Shown here: positions 11,190-22,567 of the stretch, piece after piece | How positions within the stretch are numbered: the stretch's first letter is position 1 | Layout: each line of letters begins with the position of its first letter | Assembly: GCF_047511655.1 (NCBI RefSeq) | Contig: NC_133386.1 | Location: forward strand, 131,567,866-131,631,865 | DNA: 64,000 bases | Origin: Castor canadensis | Lineage: Eukaryota; Chordata; Mammalia; Rodentia; Castoridae | Direction: 5' to 3' | The notes under the pieces: generated by a model | The model's input: the letters and a program-made list of their open reading frames with translations, nothing else | What the model was told of the DNA's origin: nothing | The model's database searches: none | Translations under genes and position numbers: made by a program

Positions 11190-12740
11190 AGCGAATCGAA
11201 GTTTGAGTCGCCTCCTCCCGGCGCGGCCAAGTGTGGGCGGGCGCTGCTCTCAATTCGGCTTCTGCAGTTCTGGTAATCCAGACCACACTCAGGGAAGTAT
11301 CACCCCATCCATACAGGGTGACCACAACAAAGGGAGGCTGGGCAACACGCTCGGTGCCTAACAGTGCGTCACAGACCGTCCCATCCGACAGTAGTATGTT
11401 CAAGGTCCCCACTTTCCGCAGCCCAGTTAGGGGTCCTGCGAACAGAACCGGCGCGGGGAGCAGGCCCGGATCCTCACCTACCGGATCGCAGGGTTGGTCC
11501 CTCACTCTAGGGACTAGCTGGAAATGCACCGTGGATCTCAAAGCGGAGCGGTCTCTCGGCCAAGCAAACAGGTCTAGCTTGGTTACACACTCTCGGAGAT
11601 GTGCGGAGGGGATCACGCCAGCCTCCCGGGTCTCCAGCCCCAGGCTAGAGCACAGGACCAGTCGCGTCCCTCCCTCCTCCCAGCGGGGTCCTGTGCGAGT
11701 GTCCGGCACGCTCCGCCCAGTCCTGGCCCGGGCCAGTCCCCAGGCACTGCCGATCCCCCAACCCACCAATCCCATCCCATCCCTTCGCTCCCTAACGACC
11801 TCAGGAGGTGAAAGAGGGGAGGGCTGCCGACGCCCCCCGCCCCGCCCAGCCGGGAGGACTCAGGCTGTTGCTGAAGGAGCCCGGAGAAAAGTTTGAAGCC
11901 AAGTCGGGGGGCGGGTGGACAGCGGGGAAGCTGAGTCGGGGCGGCGTCTGGTTCTGGGCGCGCGCACTCCACCGACACCCAACCCAGACACGTCGACAGG
12001 CACAGACCACGTACGCGGACACACACGATGCGCCCACCGGGACCACCACCAAACGCAAGCTCACGAAACGTGGACGCGGCTCTAAACAGCCATGCAACGC
12101 CACCGACACACAAAGGCACGGGGATGCACGTCCCCGAACCCAAACCCACAAAGACCCGCAACCGCGAGGTGCACGTGTCCTCACAAAGACCCCCAAGCGC
12201 CGGCCCCCGGCCACAGCCTTTGTCTCCCGGAAGCCCCTCTGCCCTGGGTTAGGGCTCCCCACTCCGACTCAGCCCCAGGCATCTGGCGGCAGCTGCGGTC
12301 GCTCGGGGTCCAGGAAAAGTTGAGGGGCCTCGGACGGACCCAGCCCCGCCCCTGCGCCGCCCGCCCACCCGCCAGCCGGATGGGGCGGCGTGGCTGGGGA
12401 CTTCCGCGGCTTCCCGGGACTCGCACCCACCTTGAATGATCCACAGCTGCCGCCTTGGCACACTCACCTCGGCAGCCCAGCACTGGCCCTCGGGCCGGCG
12501 CTTTTCTCCGCGCGCCGCGGCCCGCCCCCCGGTCCCCGCCCGTCGCCCCGCTCTCCAGCCCGGCACCCAGTGGCGGCTCCCGCAGGCGGCTCCGCGGCTC
12601 AGGGAGTGTCGCCCAAGTGCCGGCCTGGCCGCGTGCGCTCTCGGCTCCGCCCCCGCCCGCCCGCCCGCGGAGCCCGGGTTCCACCCTAGGGAGCGTCTCA
12701 AAAGTGCGCAGCTCCCGCCCACTCCAGCCCGCCTAGTTCC
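11190..12740 (-). promoter_or_regulatory. TSKU: CpG-island promoter of TSKU
   Basis: About 1.5 kb with dense CpG in otherwise CpG-poor DNA. Several GC boxes of the CCCCGCCC type are visible near 11827, 12344, 12525 and 12645, and no obvious TATA box. Its place about 9 kb upstream of the coding exon, on the correct side, makes it the likely TSKU promoter and first exon. Islands of this kind often fire in both directions, so a divergent plus-strand non-coding transcript is possible. The many long open frames here come from GC richness (few stop codons) and are not genes. Confidence 0.75.
12462..12480 (-). other. TSKU: Candidate 5' exon splice donor, island
   Basis: On the minus strand a GAG|GTGAGTG donor is centred at 12467/12468 inside the CpG island. 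An exon ending at 12468 could splice to the acceptor at 3584. Consensus match only. Confidence 0.45.
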
Positions 12741-12823
12741 CAGCTTCCAGCATCCCTATCTCTGTTCCCCTCTCTTGCGAGTCTCAGCAGATGGCCGCAC
12801 GTTCGGGAACATCTGGAGGTCGC

Positions 12824-12868
<45 letters not shown>

Positions 12869-12906
12869 GGAGTGAGAGAGGAAGGGAGAGGGGGAGAGGG
12901 AAAGGG

Positions 12907-12990
<84 letters not shown>
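12824..12990. repeat. (GA)n microsatellite next to the TSKU island
   Basis: About 165 bp of nearly pure GA dinucleotides with a GGGA-rich interruption at about 12867-12910. It lies about 90 bp beyond the edge of the CpG island, upstream of TSKU. Confidence 0.97.
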
Positions 12991-12995
<5 letters not shown>

Positions 12996-14811
12996 TCTGA
13001 AGCAAAGAAAGGAAAAGAAAGATGAACCCACAGAGAGGAAAGCCCACAGAGGGGAGAGCCTGGTTTAGGCAGAAGCCTACAGGCTGGCTCGGAGAGTGAA
13101 ATCCAACAGACTTAGCTTTTTTCTTTTTCTGAAGGGAACCATCCACTCCTGGCTGCATTTCTGAGAAGGGAACCTGCTGTGTGATTGATTAGGTAGCAGT
13201 TTAAGTTTATCTCACAACCCATCCCCTAAAACTCTTCTTTATGCTAAGGAGGGAAGGAAAGTATAGAAAAAAACTTTTAAACATAGGACTTGCGGAGAGA
13301 AATTACCTGACGGATGCTTTCCCTAGGAGGGACAGCTGGGGGACGGGGCAGGCGGGGGTGAAGAGGGGTGAGACTTCCAGGCTGCGCCCCAGAAGATTCC
13401 TACCTCCCAAGAGGGGCGGTTCTCAGGCCCTACAGAGACCCGGTGAGGGATGGAGGAGGGCTCTGGTCTTGGCCCTGGAGCTCTGGGGAACTTCTCCACT
13501 TTGGAGAAGGCCCCTGGGTGGAGAGATTGGGCAATGTTTCCGCTGCAGTGGCCCGGACTTGTTACACCCAGTGTTTTTGCTACTTCTTTCCTTATTACTT
13601 AAAAACAAAATCAAAACAAAACAAAACAAAATGTTGCTTGGGCTTGTGTCTGTGTCTCTGCCTGGGGAAAAAGGGAGGTCTCAGGGAAGGAAAGTCAAAC
13701 CTGGTGAGAACGAGGAGGTCTTGCAGGTCCTTCCCCCACACCCTGAAGTCTTGTGATGGTGGAGACTCACCTGCGCTGAGGTCGGTGGACCCTGCCAGTT
13801 AGGGAGGTGCAGGGAGAAGGCTGGGAGCCTGGTCTTACCCACACGGGAGCAGGGAGCTCCCCTCTGTCCTCTCTGCCCCTCACCCTCCCCAGTTAGAATC
13901 CAGCCTTGGGAACGGGGAAGCTTTCGAGACCATCCCGCTGAGTCCCTGGTAGTACTTTTGTGGCCAGGATCCGTCTCACAGTCAGGCTTAATAGTAGGGC
14001 TGCTGGAACTTAACTCTGCATCCCCGGAGCCTTGGGGAAGGAGTCTGAACCCTGTTCTCCTCTCCCCTCACGAACTTTCCCTTCCTGGATGGGAGAAAGA
14101 CCTGGAATTGTCTGCGGAGGGCCGAGCTTGGACAGTATCCTGTTCCAGCCCCACACTACCTAACCTCTGAGACTCAGTTTATGGAGGCAACTCAGGTAAA
14201 ACATTGGTCTGACTCCCAGGAAGCCCCACTGTGTAGTTATAATGATTAAAATACCTCCTTCAGAGATTTGGTGCAGGCTGGAAATTCTGTAGGCTTAGGA
14301 GGAATCAGAGGAATGCTGGCCTGACTTTGGGCTGGTCCAGCCTGTGTCCTGCTGCGGCCTCTGCTCCGGTGGGGAGGTTCTTTTGTGGGACTTCCATCTT
14401 CCCTTTCCCAGATAAGGTGGTGTGGAGTGAGAAGCGTTCAGCCTCACAGGAACTCAGGCTCACTGCCACTGCCCTTTGTGTTTAGAGTTTAGCCTGCTGA
14501 GCTGGAGGCTCCAGGCACCTCCTTAGGGCCTCTCACTTAACAGATGTGACAAATAACCCTTCACACCTTGCTGGTAGCCCACAGCAATTTATGAGTTTCC
14601 ACGTCCACCACTTCCCTTGATCTTCTCTACCTGGGAGGTATAGCCCGTGGGGCCTTTGCCGGAGGAATCTCCAGCCTACCCACTTCCCCTGTGCCTCCTC
14701 CTCTTAACCCCCTGCTCCTGTTTGTAATCCTTGCTGCAGCAAGGGCAGCCGATCTAAACTGCAAATCTGCAAAACGGATCATGCTCTTGGCTGCTTAAAA
14801 CCTTCGGAGAA
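12991..14811. other. Non-coding flank upstream of TSKU
   Basis: Moderately GC-rich unique DNA with a short (AAAAC)n stretch at about 13605-13630. No gene was recognised. Confidence 0.55.
13765..13780 (-). other. TSKU: Candidate alternative 5' exon splice donor
   Basis: A perfect-consensus donor, CAG|GTGAGT, on the minus strand at 13770/13771, 1.3 kb upstream of the island donor. It could mark an alternative first exon of TSKU. No transcript evidence is available from sequence alone. Confidence 0.3.
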
Positions 14812-14866
14812 GGGCTGAGGGCCGAACTCCAGGCTCTGGGTTCAATCCCCAGCACCACACACACAA
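14812..14866 (+). repeat. ID-type SINE fragment
   Basis: The tRNA-like word 'CTGGGTTCAATCCCCAGCAC' (a B-box region) is followed by a CA-rich tail. Only the 3' half of an ID monomer is left. Confidence 0.6.
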
Positions 14867-15152
14867 GAAGCCTTTCGATGTCATTGGTGTACTTAAGGCC
14901 AGTGTGACCAGCCCCTCTCTCCTCTACCTCTGGCCTCCCCTCTTCTATATCCCAAGCTTAGTTGCATGCAAATAGGGGCAGGGAGGGTAGCACCCCAACA
15001 TTCTTCAAGTAGCTGTCCAATGTCTCCTTCCTCCAAGGACCCTCTGGCCTTCTATGATGCTTCCTCGAGCATTTTGTAGCCGTGCACTTTCATTTCACTG
15101 TTTTCTTTACCCTTCTTATGGTCATGCCAAGGACTGCGCTGCTTTGAGAGGG

Positions 15153-15266
15153 AGGGGTTTGAGACAGGGTCTCCTATGTGGCCCAGGCTGGATTTGCATT
15201 CGTGATTCTCCTGTCTTCGCCTCCTGAGTGCTGGGATTACAGAAATGTACCGCTAAACCCAGCTAT
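15153..15266 (-). repeat. B1-like monomeric SINE
   Basis: Minus-strand 7SL-derived sequence: 'GAGACAGGGTCTCC', then 'GTGGCCCAGGCTGG', then 'CCTCCTGAGTGCTGGGATTA'. No ID arm is attached. Confidence 0.8.
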
Positions 15267-15609
15267 GTGCTTGGCATTCTTAAAAACACTATATCACTTA
15301 ATCCCAGCAGTGACCACCCTGGATCTGTGGTGGAAAGGCCCTGAAAGGGCAAGAAATATGTTGGGGGTTGGACCGCATGTTCTCTGCAGAACTAGAACGG
15401 ATTCAATGCGCTCGTGCTTATGCCTCTAACTTGTAATTTCCGCAAGGAGCAGCGCGTGGTGTAGTAGAACGGCCAGGCAACCTGAGGGTCCTGTTAAGTA
15501 GCACTTAACCATGAGTGATGGGGAGATGCAAAGGGGACCTGAGATAGAGAGGCTTCTTCAAGGTCTCTGAGAGGAAGAGAAAAAAAAGCACTGCAGTAAA
15601 ACTTTCTAA

Positions 15610-15806
15610 CTTTTGTTTGTTTGTACTGAGGATTGAACTCATGGCCTCATGCTTGCGAAGCATGGGCTCTTCCACTGGAGCCACTCTGCCAGCCCTTTTT
15701 TTGGTTAAGTATTTGAGATAGGGTCTCAAACTATTCACCTGGACTGGTTTGGAGCAGCAATCCTCCTGGGTAGTAGGGTTCACAGTCGTGAGTCACCAGC
15801 ACCCCT
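15610..15806 (-). repeat. Dimeric B1-ID SINE, full-length ID arm
   Basis: The ID arm retains the segment with the two tRNA boxes ('CTCATGCTTGCGAAGCATGG'), then a B1-like arm follows. Minus orientation. Confidence 0.8.
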
Positions 15807-16194
15807 GCAAACTTTCCAACTCTTAACTGTCTCTGTTAAGATCAAAGTAGCCCACCAAACATCACAGGGTGCTTTTATATTGGCCACTCACCTAAACCTT
15901 CATCCTGTCTTTACTCAAGAATAAAGAACACCCCAGGAATCAGAAGGACCTGGGGCTATGAATTTCACACAAGTAATCTCTCTAATTTAGCAAGACAAAG
16001 ACCCAGGCCCAGGAGCCCATCCTAGGGATCAGATGGACCTGCGGCTGCAAATTCCTCATTGAATATTCCAGGTCCAAATGCTGATACTGTCATTCTCACT
16101 CTAGAAACAGCTTTCAGTCTCTCCTAATAATAAACATTGCTATTATTTTCACATCTTGCTAAATTCTTCTGTTGCCTGACGCAAGGCCCCACTC

Positions 16195-16390
16195 AGGTAG
16201 ATACCTACGCTGACTTTCTGGTAACAGTCCTAGGTGTCACTCTGTCTCTGGCTAACTGTGGACCTTGGGCAAGTCACTTCTTCCCCAGAGCCTCAGTCTC
16301 CTTACCTGTAAAATGGAGCTACATAAGAACCTGCACCCCACAGGCACTTTGGGACGATCAAATGGATTAATGAAGATGCAAGCTTGTCGT
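16195..16390 (+). repeat. MIR SINE
   Basis: Good plus-strand MIR: 'GACCTTGGGCAAGTCACTTC', then 'CCTCAGTCTCCTTACCTGTA', then an 'AAATGGAGCTACATAAG' core and a degenerate tail. Confidence 0.75.
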
Positions 16391-16849
16391 GAGCTGTGGG
16401 TGCTGTGTGTTTTTATCTGATGTACCTTCCCAGACTGTCATGGGTTGAGAATCTCTCTCCATTGGAGGCCGAAAGGCATCACTGGTTCCTTCGGCTGCTT
16501 TGCTCATTTCCCATTTTGAGAAAGATCTTTTTTTGCTTTCATTACAGCTGTCAAGCACTTACCAGAAAACCCTCCAAACTCAATGCATCCCACGGGCCTC
16601 AGAGTTCTATTCTTCTTGCTGCATTTTCTTTCCGAACTGGCAGTAAAGCATCAGGGACCACAGGAGGAAAGAGTAGAAAAAAGAGGTGGAAGAAAAGGAA
16701 TGTGTCTCCTACCCCCTTCGGATTCTGTTGATCTTGGTTCATTTTTTGTTGTTGCTGTTTTTTTTTAAGCACCTCTGGTGATTCTAATGTCAGTATGGGG
16801 ACTGAGGAACATGGCAGTCTTTCCACAAGTCCTCATTCTTAAACCTGTG

Positions 16850-16965
16850 AGCAAACTTGTTAGGCAGTTTCTTATTACCCCATTTTATAGATGTGGAAAC
16901 TGAGACCTGGAAGTGACTCATCCATGATCATACAGCTGGAGCTCAAAACTGGCTCAGAGACGTAA
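16850..16965 (-). repeat. MIR-type SINE fragment
   Basis: 'CCATTTTATAGATGTGGAAA' followed by 'CTGAGACCTGG' and a 'CATACAGCTGGAG' word, in minus order. Confidence 0.65.
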
Positions 16966-17524
16966 CTCCACGCAGCCCACTGCAGGGCAGAATTCCTTGC
17001 TGGTGTTGCTAGTGTCTCAGCAGTCACTGAGACTGCTTTCCTCCTGCCATATCAAATGTGTTCCTAAGTATTTCTCTTCTACCCTCCTCTCACCCCATGC
17101 TTTTCCCCTAGCCCAGAAAGCTTTTCTCAGCCCAGTCTACCCCCTGTAGCCCTTGCTGTCTTCCAAACTCTGCCACCTCCTTCACAAAGACATTTCCTTT
17201 TCCCACAGTTTTTCTTCCATTGAGCCTGGAAGCACTGGTTTGTGTCTCAGTCCAGCCTGCTCTCCAACCCTGCTTCTGCTCCACTTGGTGCCCATGTTCT
17301 CAGCTGTTCCCTACAGAGTCTACAGCTCCAGATATTTGCTCCTCCGTGCCTCATACAAAAGACCCCCTTGACTTACCCATCTGTCACTTCTTCATACTTT
17401 AACTCAGGCATCACCTTCTTTTGGCCTCCCTTTTTTCTACCTTAGACAGCCCTTCCTCTGGGTCTCCATGGGGTACCAAAGATTCTTCTATTATGGGCAA
17501 GGTTGTTCATTCATTCATTCATTA

Positions 17525-17715
17525 TGTCAAGATGCAGACTGTGGAGCCAAACCCCTCAGGTTTGATTCCCAGCTTCACAGTGGGCAAGTTCTTACACCAA
17601 TCTGTCTCTGCCTTATTTTCCTTACCTATAAAATGAAGAAAATAGCTGCTACTTCAGAGGTTATTGCCTGGAATATAGCAAGCACTTGATTAATATTGAC
17701 TAATACTCTTATGAT
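17525..17715 (+). repeat. MIR SINE
   Basis: Nearly full-length plus-strand MIR, with a GACTGTGGAGCCAAACC head, a TTTGATTCCCAGCTTCAC box region and a CTTACCTATAAAATGAAG core. Confidence 0.75.
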
Positions 17716-17980
17716 TTGTTAATTCATTCTACAGCATACAAAAACCCCTGGCAAAATTGCATAGGAAGAGGATTTTGGGGGTGATGGCAGAGTATAAAAC
17801 AACAGGAATCTGTTTCCTACTTAGACAATTGCCCTAGCAGGATCTGTCTGCTATAACTGTTTTTATAACTCTGGAGTCTATTGAAGTCTTGGGGGGAAGG
17901 CTTAGACTGTAAATTGGGGTTAATTCCAGCTAGTAACCCAGTAGCAGCTACCTCTCCTCCAGCACTGAGTTCTGATCCTG

Positions 17981-18071
17981 TTTTTTTTTTTTTTAGCAGC
18001 ACTGGGGTTTGAACCCAGGACTTTATGCTTGCTAGGCAACTGCTCTACCACTTGAGCCACTCTGCCAGCCC
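17981..18071 (-). repeat. ID monomer SINE with target duplication
   Basis: Monomeric full-length ID (minus strand) with a T-run at its left end. It is flanked by near-identical 14-bp copies, one ending at 17980 and one starting near 18074, differing at two sites. Confidence 0.8.
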
Positions 18072-18483
18072 ATGAATTCTGATTCTGATTGTTACTTCTG
18101 ATAAAGAGGTACAGAGACAGGTAGCCTTGTTTTGTTGCAAAGACCTCCCCTAATGTTGCAAGACCCTCCTCCTCAGGTGAAGCAACTTCCAGGGGCTTAG
18201 AGAGCTGTCCTTAATTTTTCTCTTTTTTCCCCTTTGGGAGCCAGGCATTCAAAAGCCATTCAAAAGCACCTCTACAGACAGGGAAAATTACAAAGCATCC
18301 CACACAAACCCAGGGAAAGAAAGGTTCAGGATCAGAAAAGACCCAAGAAGACCTTGTTTATACCTCAGGCTGATCTTTGACACAAGACGGCTTTCAGTAA
18401 AAACAACAAAGGCACTGAAAAACAGCAAATGTCAGAGGAAAGTGGAGAATCTGATTTCCAGAACTATCAAATTATTCACTTAA

Positions 18484-18582
18484 GGGCTGGTGGAGTGGTT
18501 CAAGTGGTAGAGTGCCTACCTAGCAAGCCTGAGGCCCTGAGTTCAAACCTCAGTGCTGTCAAAAAATAGTAAAAAAAAAAAA
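18484..18582 (+). repeat. ID monomer SINE inside L1
   Basis: A full ID monomer with A-rich tail. It is flanked by the 8-bp duplication TCACTTAA, left copy overlapping its first bases at 18477-18484 and right copy at about 18583-18590. Confidence 0.8.
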
Positions 18583-18964
18583 TCACTTAAAATGTCCAGT
18601 TTTCAACAAAATATCATAAGGCACAGAAAGAAACAGGAAAGTGTGGCCCAGTCAAAGAAAAAAAAAGACATTAACCGAAACTGAGAAAGACCTAATGGCA
18701 GATCTAAAAAAACTTCACAATAACTGATAAAGATGCTAAAACAACTAAGGGAAGATGTGAAGAGTCAAGAAAGTGATGTATGAATGAAATGGAAATACTG
18801 ACAAAAAGATAGGAAACCTCAAATGAAACCAAAATGAAATTCTGGAGTTGAAAAGTACAATAACTGAAATGAAAAATTTACTACAGGAATTCAAAGACAG
18901 ATTTTAGGAGGCAGAAGAAAGAATCAGCAAACTTGAAGATAAGACAATGGAAACTGTCAAGGAC

Positions 18965-19855
18965 AATTGCCAGGATGTGGAAAAGATGCCACGAACTCCT
19001 CAGACCTCATGTAACTTACTCTTGGCACATTTCATGCTAAGCTCCTTTTCTCATCCCAACACTACCCTTCCTGTTATAAATGGTAAGACAAAAAGCCTTG
19101 GGGTGATTCCACTTTCCATTATTCCTCAGATAAAAACATGAATATTGATCACACCCTAGCCCAACCCACCACTCTACCCTGGGGACCACCCAAAACCCTT
19201 TTCACTTGCTGATTATTGGTGATCAAGAACTGCCCAGAGCTGGGAGCTGGTGGCTCATACCTGTAGTCCTAGCTACTTAGGAGGCAGAGCTCAGGAGGGT
19301 TGTGGTTTGAAGCCAGTCCCCGGTAAAAAACCCATCACAAAAAAGGGCTGGTGGAGTGGCTCAAAATGTAGGCCCTGAGTTCAAGCCCCAATACCTCAAA
19401 AAAAAAAAAAAAAAGAACTACCCAGGTTTTTCCCCTAGCCTGTCTTGACCCTTTGTAGCTCTGAAGGGTAGACTGCAGGAGGTCCCAAAAGGTGTCAATT
19501 AGCCAGGGTGAAAAACGCCCCTTTTCCTTCCCAAGAAACATCTGTTCCATCAAGAAGACACTTCTCCTTCAACATCTGTCCTGCCAAAATCTCACCCTCA
19601 GGCAATAAAAAAGCTATAAAACCCAATTTCCAACATGATCCAGGGGACCACCGGTTTCTGGTCCACTGCATGCAGCCTTTCTTTTCTCTTCTCTACAAAT
19701 AAAACTTCTCTGACCTTTGTCTTTGATTTTCATCTAAGAGCCCTCACTGCCTGAGCTCCCCTGCATATCAACTCCTTTCCCTCACCTTTGATGGACTTCT
19801 ATTTACTATGTCTAGTTACCCTGCCTGGATGCATCCACATAGGATATAAGAATCT
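18965..19855 (+). mobile_element. Solo-LTR-like insertion within L1
   Basis: About 0.9 kb that interrupts the L1 reading order. It has a TATA-like box at about 19614-19621 and an AATAAA at 19698-19703, 80-odd bp apart, as in a retroviral LTR. Both boundaries are uncertain, and the family was not recognised. A SINE (19238-19412) sits inside it. Confidence 0.4.
19238..19412 (+). repeat. Dimeric B1-dID SINE
   Basis: A B1-like arm plus an ID arm with the internal deletion ('AAAATGTAGGCCCTGAGTTC'). Flanked by a 13-bp duplication at 19225-19237 and 19413-19425 that differs at one site. Confidence 0.88.
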
Positions 19856-20204
19856 GGGATTTTCTGTTTACCAGCGACTACAACAAAGAAACAACAAAAC
19901 AAAACAAAAGCCAAGAGAAAAGAAAAATGGTGACCGGTGCCCAAAGGGCCTGTGGGGCACAATCAAGGCAACCAACACACACGTTAGAGGAGTTTTAGAA
20001 GAACAAAATAAGCAAAGAGAATATCTGAAGCAATAATGGTTAAACACTTCATAAGTCTGATGAAAAACATAAACATCCATTGCCCACGTTCATGCCTGGT
20101 CTCCAACAATGCATGAAGCTCAATGAACTCCAAGTGAAATGAACTCAAAGAGACATACACTGAAATATGTTATAATCAAACTGTCAAAAGCCAGACATAC
20201 CCAG

Positions 20205-20390
20205 ACGCTGGTGGCTCGTGCCTGTAATCCTAGCTACTCAGGAGGCAGAGATCAGGTAGATTGTGGTTTGAAGCCAGCCTGGGGAAATAGTTCTGTGAGA
20301 CTCTATCTCAAAAAAACCCTTCACAAAAAGGGCTGGTAGAGTGGCCCTGAGTCCAAACCCCAGTACTGAAAAAAAAAAAAAAAAAAAAAG
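20205..20390 (+). repeat. Dimeric B1-dID SINE inside L1
   Basis: A complete dimer with A-tail. Flanked by near-identical copies of about 14 bp (AAAGCCAGACATA on the left, AAAGCCAAACATA on the right). Confidence 0.88.
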
Positions 20391-20699
20391 CCAAACATAG
20401 AATCTTGAACATCTTGAAAACAGCAAGAGAAGCAACTTGTCACATACAAAGGATTCTCAATAAGATTGTCAGCAAATTACTTATCAGAAACTTTGGAGGC
20501 CAGAAGGTAAGTGGGCTGATATTTTATGCAAAGTGCTAAAAAACCAAACCAAACCAACCAACCAACCAAAACTTGTCAACCAGGAATCTTATATCTGCCA
20601 AAACTGCTCTTCAGAAATGAGGAAGAATTAAGATATTTCCAAATAAACAAAAGCTGAGGGAGTTTGCCACCACTGTAGGAAATTCTTAAGGTCAAGGGA

Positions 20700-20922
20700 T
20701 TTTGTTTTGTTTTTGCAGTACTGAGACTTGAACTTGGGGCCTCATGCTTGCTAGGCAGGCACCCTACCACTTGAACCACTCTACCAGCCCTTCTTTGTGT
20801 TGGGCATTTTTGAGATAGGGTCTCATGAATTATTTGCCTGGGCTGGCTTTGAACTGTGATCCTCCTGATCTCTGCCTCCAGAGTAGCTAGGATTACAGGC
20901 ATGAGCCACCGGCACTCCATTC
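20700..20922 (-). repeat. Dimeric B1-ID SINE
   Basis: Minus-strand dimer with an undeleted ID arm ('CATGCTTGCTAGGCAGGCAC') followed by a B1-like arm. Confidence 0.85.
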
Positions 20923-21466
20923 AAGGGAGTTTTGTAGAATGAAATGAAAGGATGTGGACGGTATCTTGAAGTCCTATGAAGAAATAAAGATCTCAATAAA
21001 GATAAATACATAAGCAATTATAAATGCTTACATTATTATAACAATGGTTTGTAATGCCACTTTTTGTTTTCTACATAATTAAGAAACTAATTAAAATTAT
21101 CGGTTTATGCTTTGAGGCACACAATGAATAAAGATATAAGTTTGTTACATCAACAGCAGAAAGTGGTAGAGGCAGAACTGTTAAATGAACAGAGTTTGAT
21201 ACATCATTAAAGTTAAGCTGCTATGAATTCAAATTAGAGGATAACTTTAGGATGGTAAATGTAATCACCATGGTCACCACAAAGAAAATAACTAGACAAT
21301 ATCTACAAAAATAAGTGAGATAAATTTAAATGTTTTACTACAAAAAAAATCAACTAGACACAAAGAAGACAGTAATACAGGAAATGAGGGACAAACCACT
21401 AGAAGACACATATAAAACAAGTAGCAAAATGATGTAAGAAATTCCTCCTTATCAATACAGTATAGT
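20923..21466. other. AT-rich intergenic DNA
   Basis: No gene. It may include degraded LINE sequence, but no family could be assigned. Confidence 0.4.
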
Positions 21467-21555
21467 AGGCACCCCTTATCTGTGGGGGATGTGTTTTAAG
21501 ACCCCCAGTAGATGCCTGAAACTGCACAATACTGAATCCAGTATTTACAGTTTTG

Positions 21556-21672
21556 AGGGTTTTTTTCTCCACATGGTAGGGATTGAATACAGGGCCTTGG
21601 GTATGTTAGACAGACTTTAGATTTTTGAGGTAAGGTCTCACTGTGTAGCTGAGACTTACCTCAAACTCCCAC
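21556..21672 (-). repeat. B1-like SINE, first half (split copy)
   Basis: The minus-strand B1 portion with 'GTAAGGTCTCACTGTGTAGC' ends near 'CTCAAACTC'. The rest of the same element appears at 23033-23105, so a later insertion of about 1.36 kb split it. Confidence 0.6.
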
Positions 21673-22223
21673 TTGTTTTTTTTTTTGTAGTCAAAGTAAT
21701 AGTAAAGTTTATAGGATTAGTTTATTATCATCCCTAAAGTGAGAACAAGAACGCTTTTACCCTGGAACCAGTTGTTTTTTGAAGTGGCAGGGGCTTAGAG
21801 CATTAAGTCTGGTCCTAAGACCAGCCCCAAGACTGAAGTCATGGTTAAGGTCATGAGGCTATGCTATGGTAAGCCTACAGATCTACAATTTACCTATGAC
21901 TATTGGATCCAACCAATCCTTAGTGTCTGATTTACAGGCCTAGGTCTTTGTTTTGTTAAGTAAAGACCTATTGATTCAGGAACCAATGTTGACCTGCCTT
22001 AGGGCGGATGACTCAGAGAAGTCTCCTGAGAGTTCATGATCTTGGTGGGCTATTTGGATCTTAACAGAGGCTGTTAAGAATTGGAAATTTTAATTACAAA
22101 GTTTTTCTTTCAGAACTTTCACTTTGCATATTCCTATCACTCCTGGATAATTGCTACTTAACAATCCCCAGTCAGGTACTAGAGACCCTGAAACCTTTTA
22201 GGGAATGGGAAGTTGAAGTCAAT

Positions 22224-22321
22224 CTTTTTTTTTTTTTTTTTTTTTGTGGCATTGGGGTTTGAACTCAAGGCTTCGTGCTTACTAGACAGGTGCTGTACCA
22301 CTTGAGCCACTCCACCAGCCC
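22224..22321 (-). repeat. ID monomer SINE with target duplication
   Basis: Minus-strand ID with a long T-run. Flanked by GAAGTCAATCTT and GAAGTCAGTCTT. Confidence 0.85.
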
Positions 22322-22498
22322 TGAAGTCAGTCTTTGGCTACAGCTGGGATCCTTTGCAAGCTTAACTAGCAATAGCTGTGTTCAAGGAGGAGCAGCAATG
22401 TTCAAAGGATTAGCCCTTGAGCTGTATCATTTGTAGTTTTATAACCTGGAGAAGAGAGGAGACATATTTAGTTAAAACATTAATATAAGGCTTAATTA

Positions 22499-22567
22499 AA
22501 GCTGGGCGCTGGTGGCTCACACCTGTGATCTAGCTACTCAGGAGGCAGAGATCAGGAGGATCGCAGT
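22499..22567 (+). repeat. B1-like SINE arm, truncated
   Basis: Only the left arm ('GCGCTGGTGGCTCACACCTG' to 'GATCAGGAGGATCGCAG') is present; no ID arm. Confidence 0.75.

Larger units (their letters stand above)
3586..11190 (-). other. TSKU: TSKU intron (non-coding, MIR-rich)
   Basis: About 7.6 kb between the coding exon and the CpG island. I see no coding exon. It holds several old, mostly minus-strand MIR-type fragments but strikingly few lineage-specific SINEs compared with the rest of the window. A 10-G homopolymer run lies near 6081. Confidence 0.6.
18240..20696 (+). mobile_element. Old L1 LINE 5'/ORF1 region, split by insertions
   Basis: Fragments at about 18240-18483, 18583-18965, 19855-20204 and 20391-20696 line up in order with the coiled-coil/5' half of an ancient mammalian L1 (words such as 'AATCAGCAAACTTGAAGATA' and 'TCAGAAACTTTGGAGGCCAG'). 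Two SINEs and one LTR-like insertion interrupt it. No intact ORF remains. Confidence 0.7.

Noticed and set aside
11188..12736. Several overlapping open frames of 90-220 codons on both strands
   Set aside because: They sit in a CpG island where stop codons are rare, overlap each other in many frames, and have Arg/Pro/Gly/Ala-rich composition with no domain.
12436..13068. 210-codon frame rich in Arg-Glu repeats
   Set aside because: It is a translation of the (GA)n microsatellite plus island flank, not a protein gene.
14812..14866. tRNA gene because of a GGTTCAATCC-type B box
   Set aside because: The A box and acceptor stem are missing and the tail is CA-rich; it is an ID SINE fragment.
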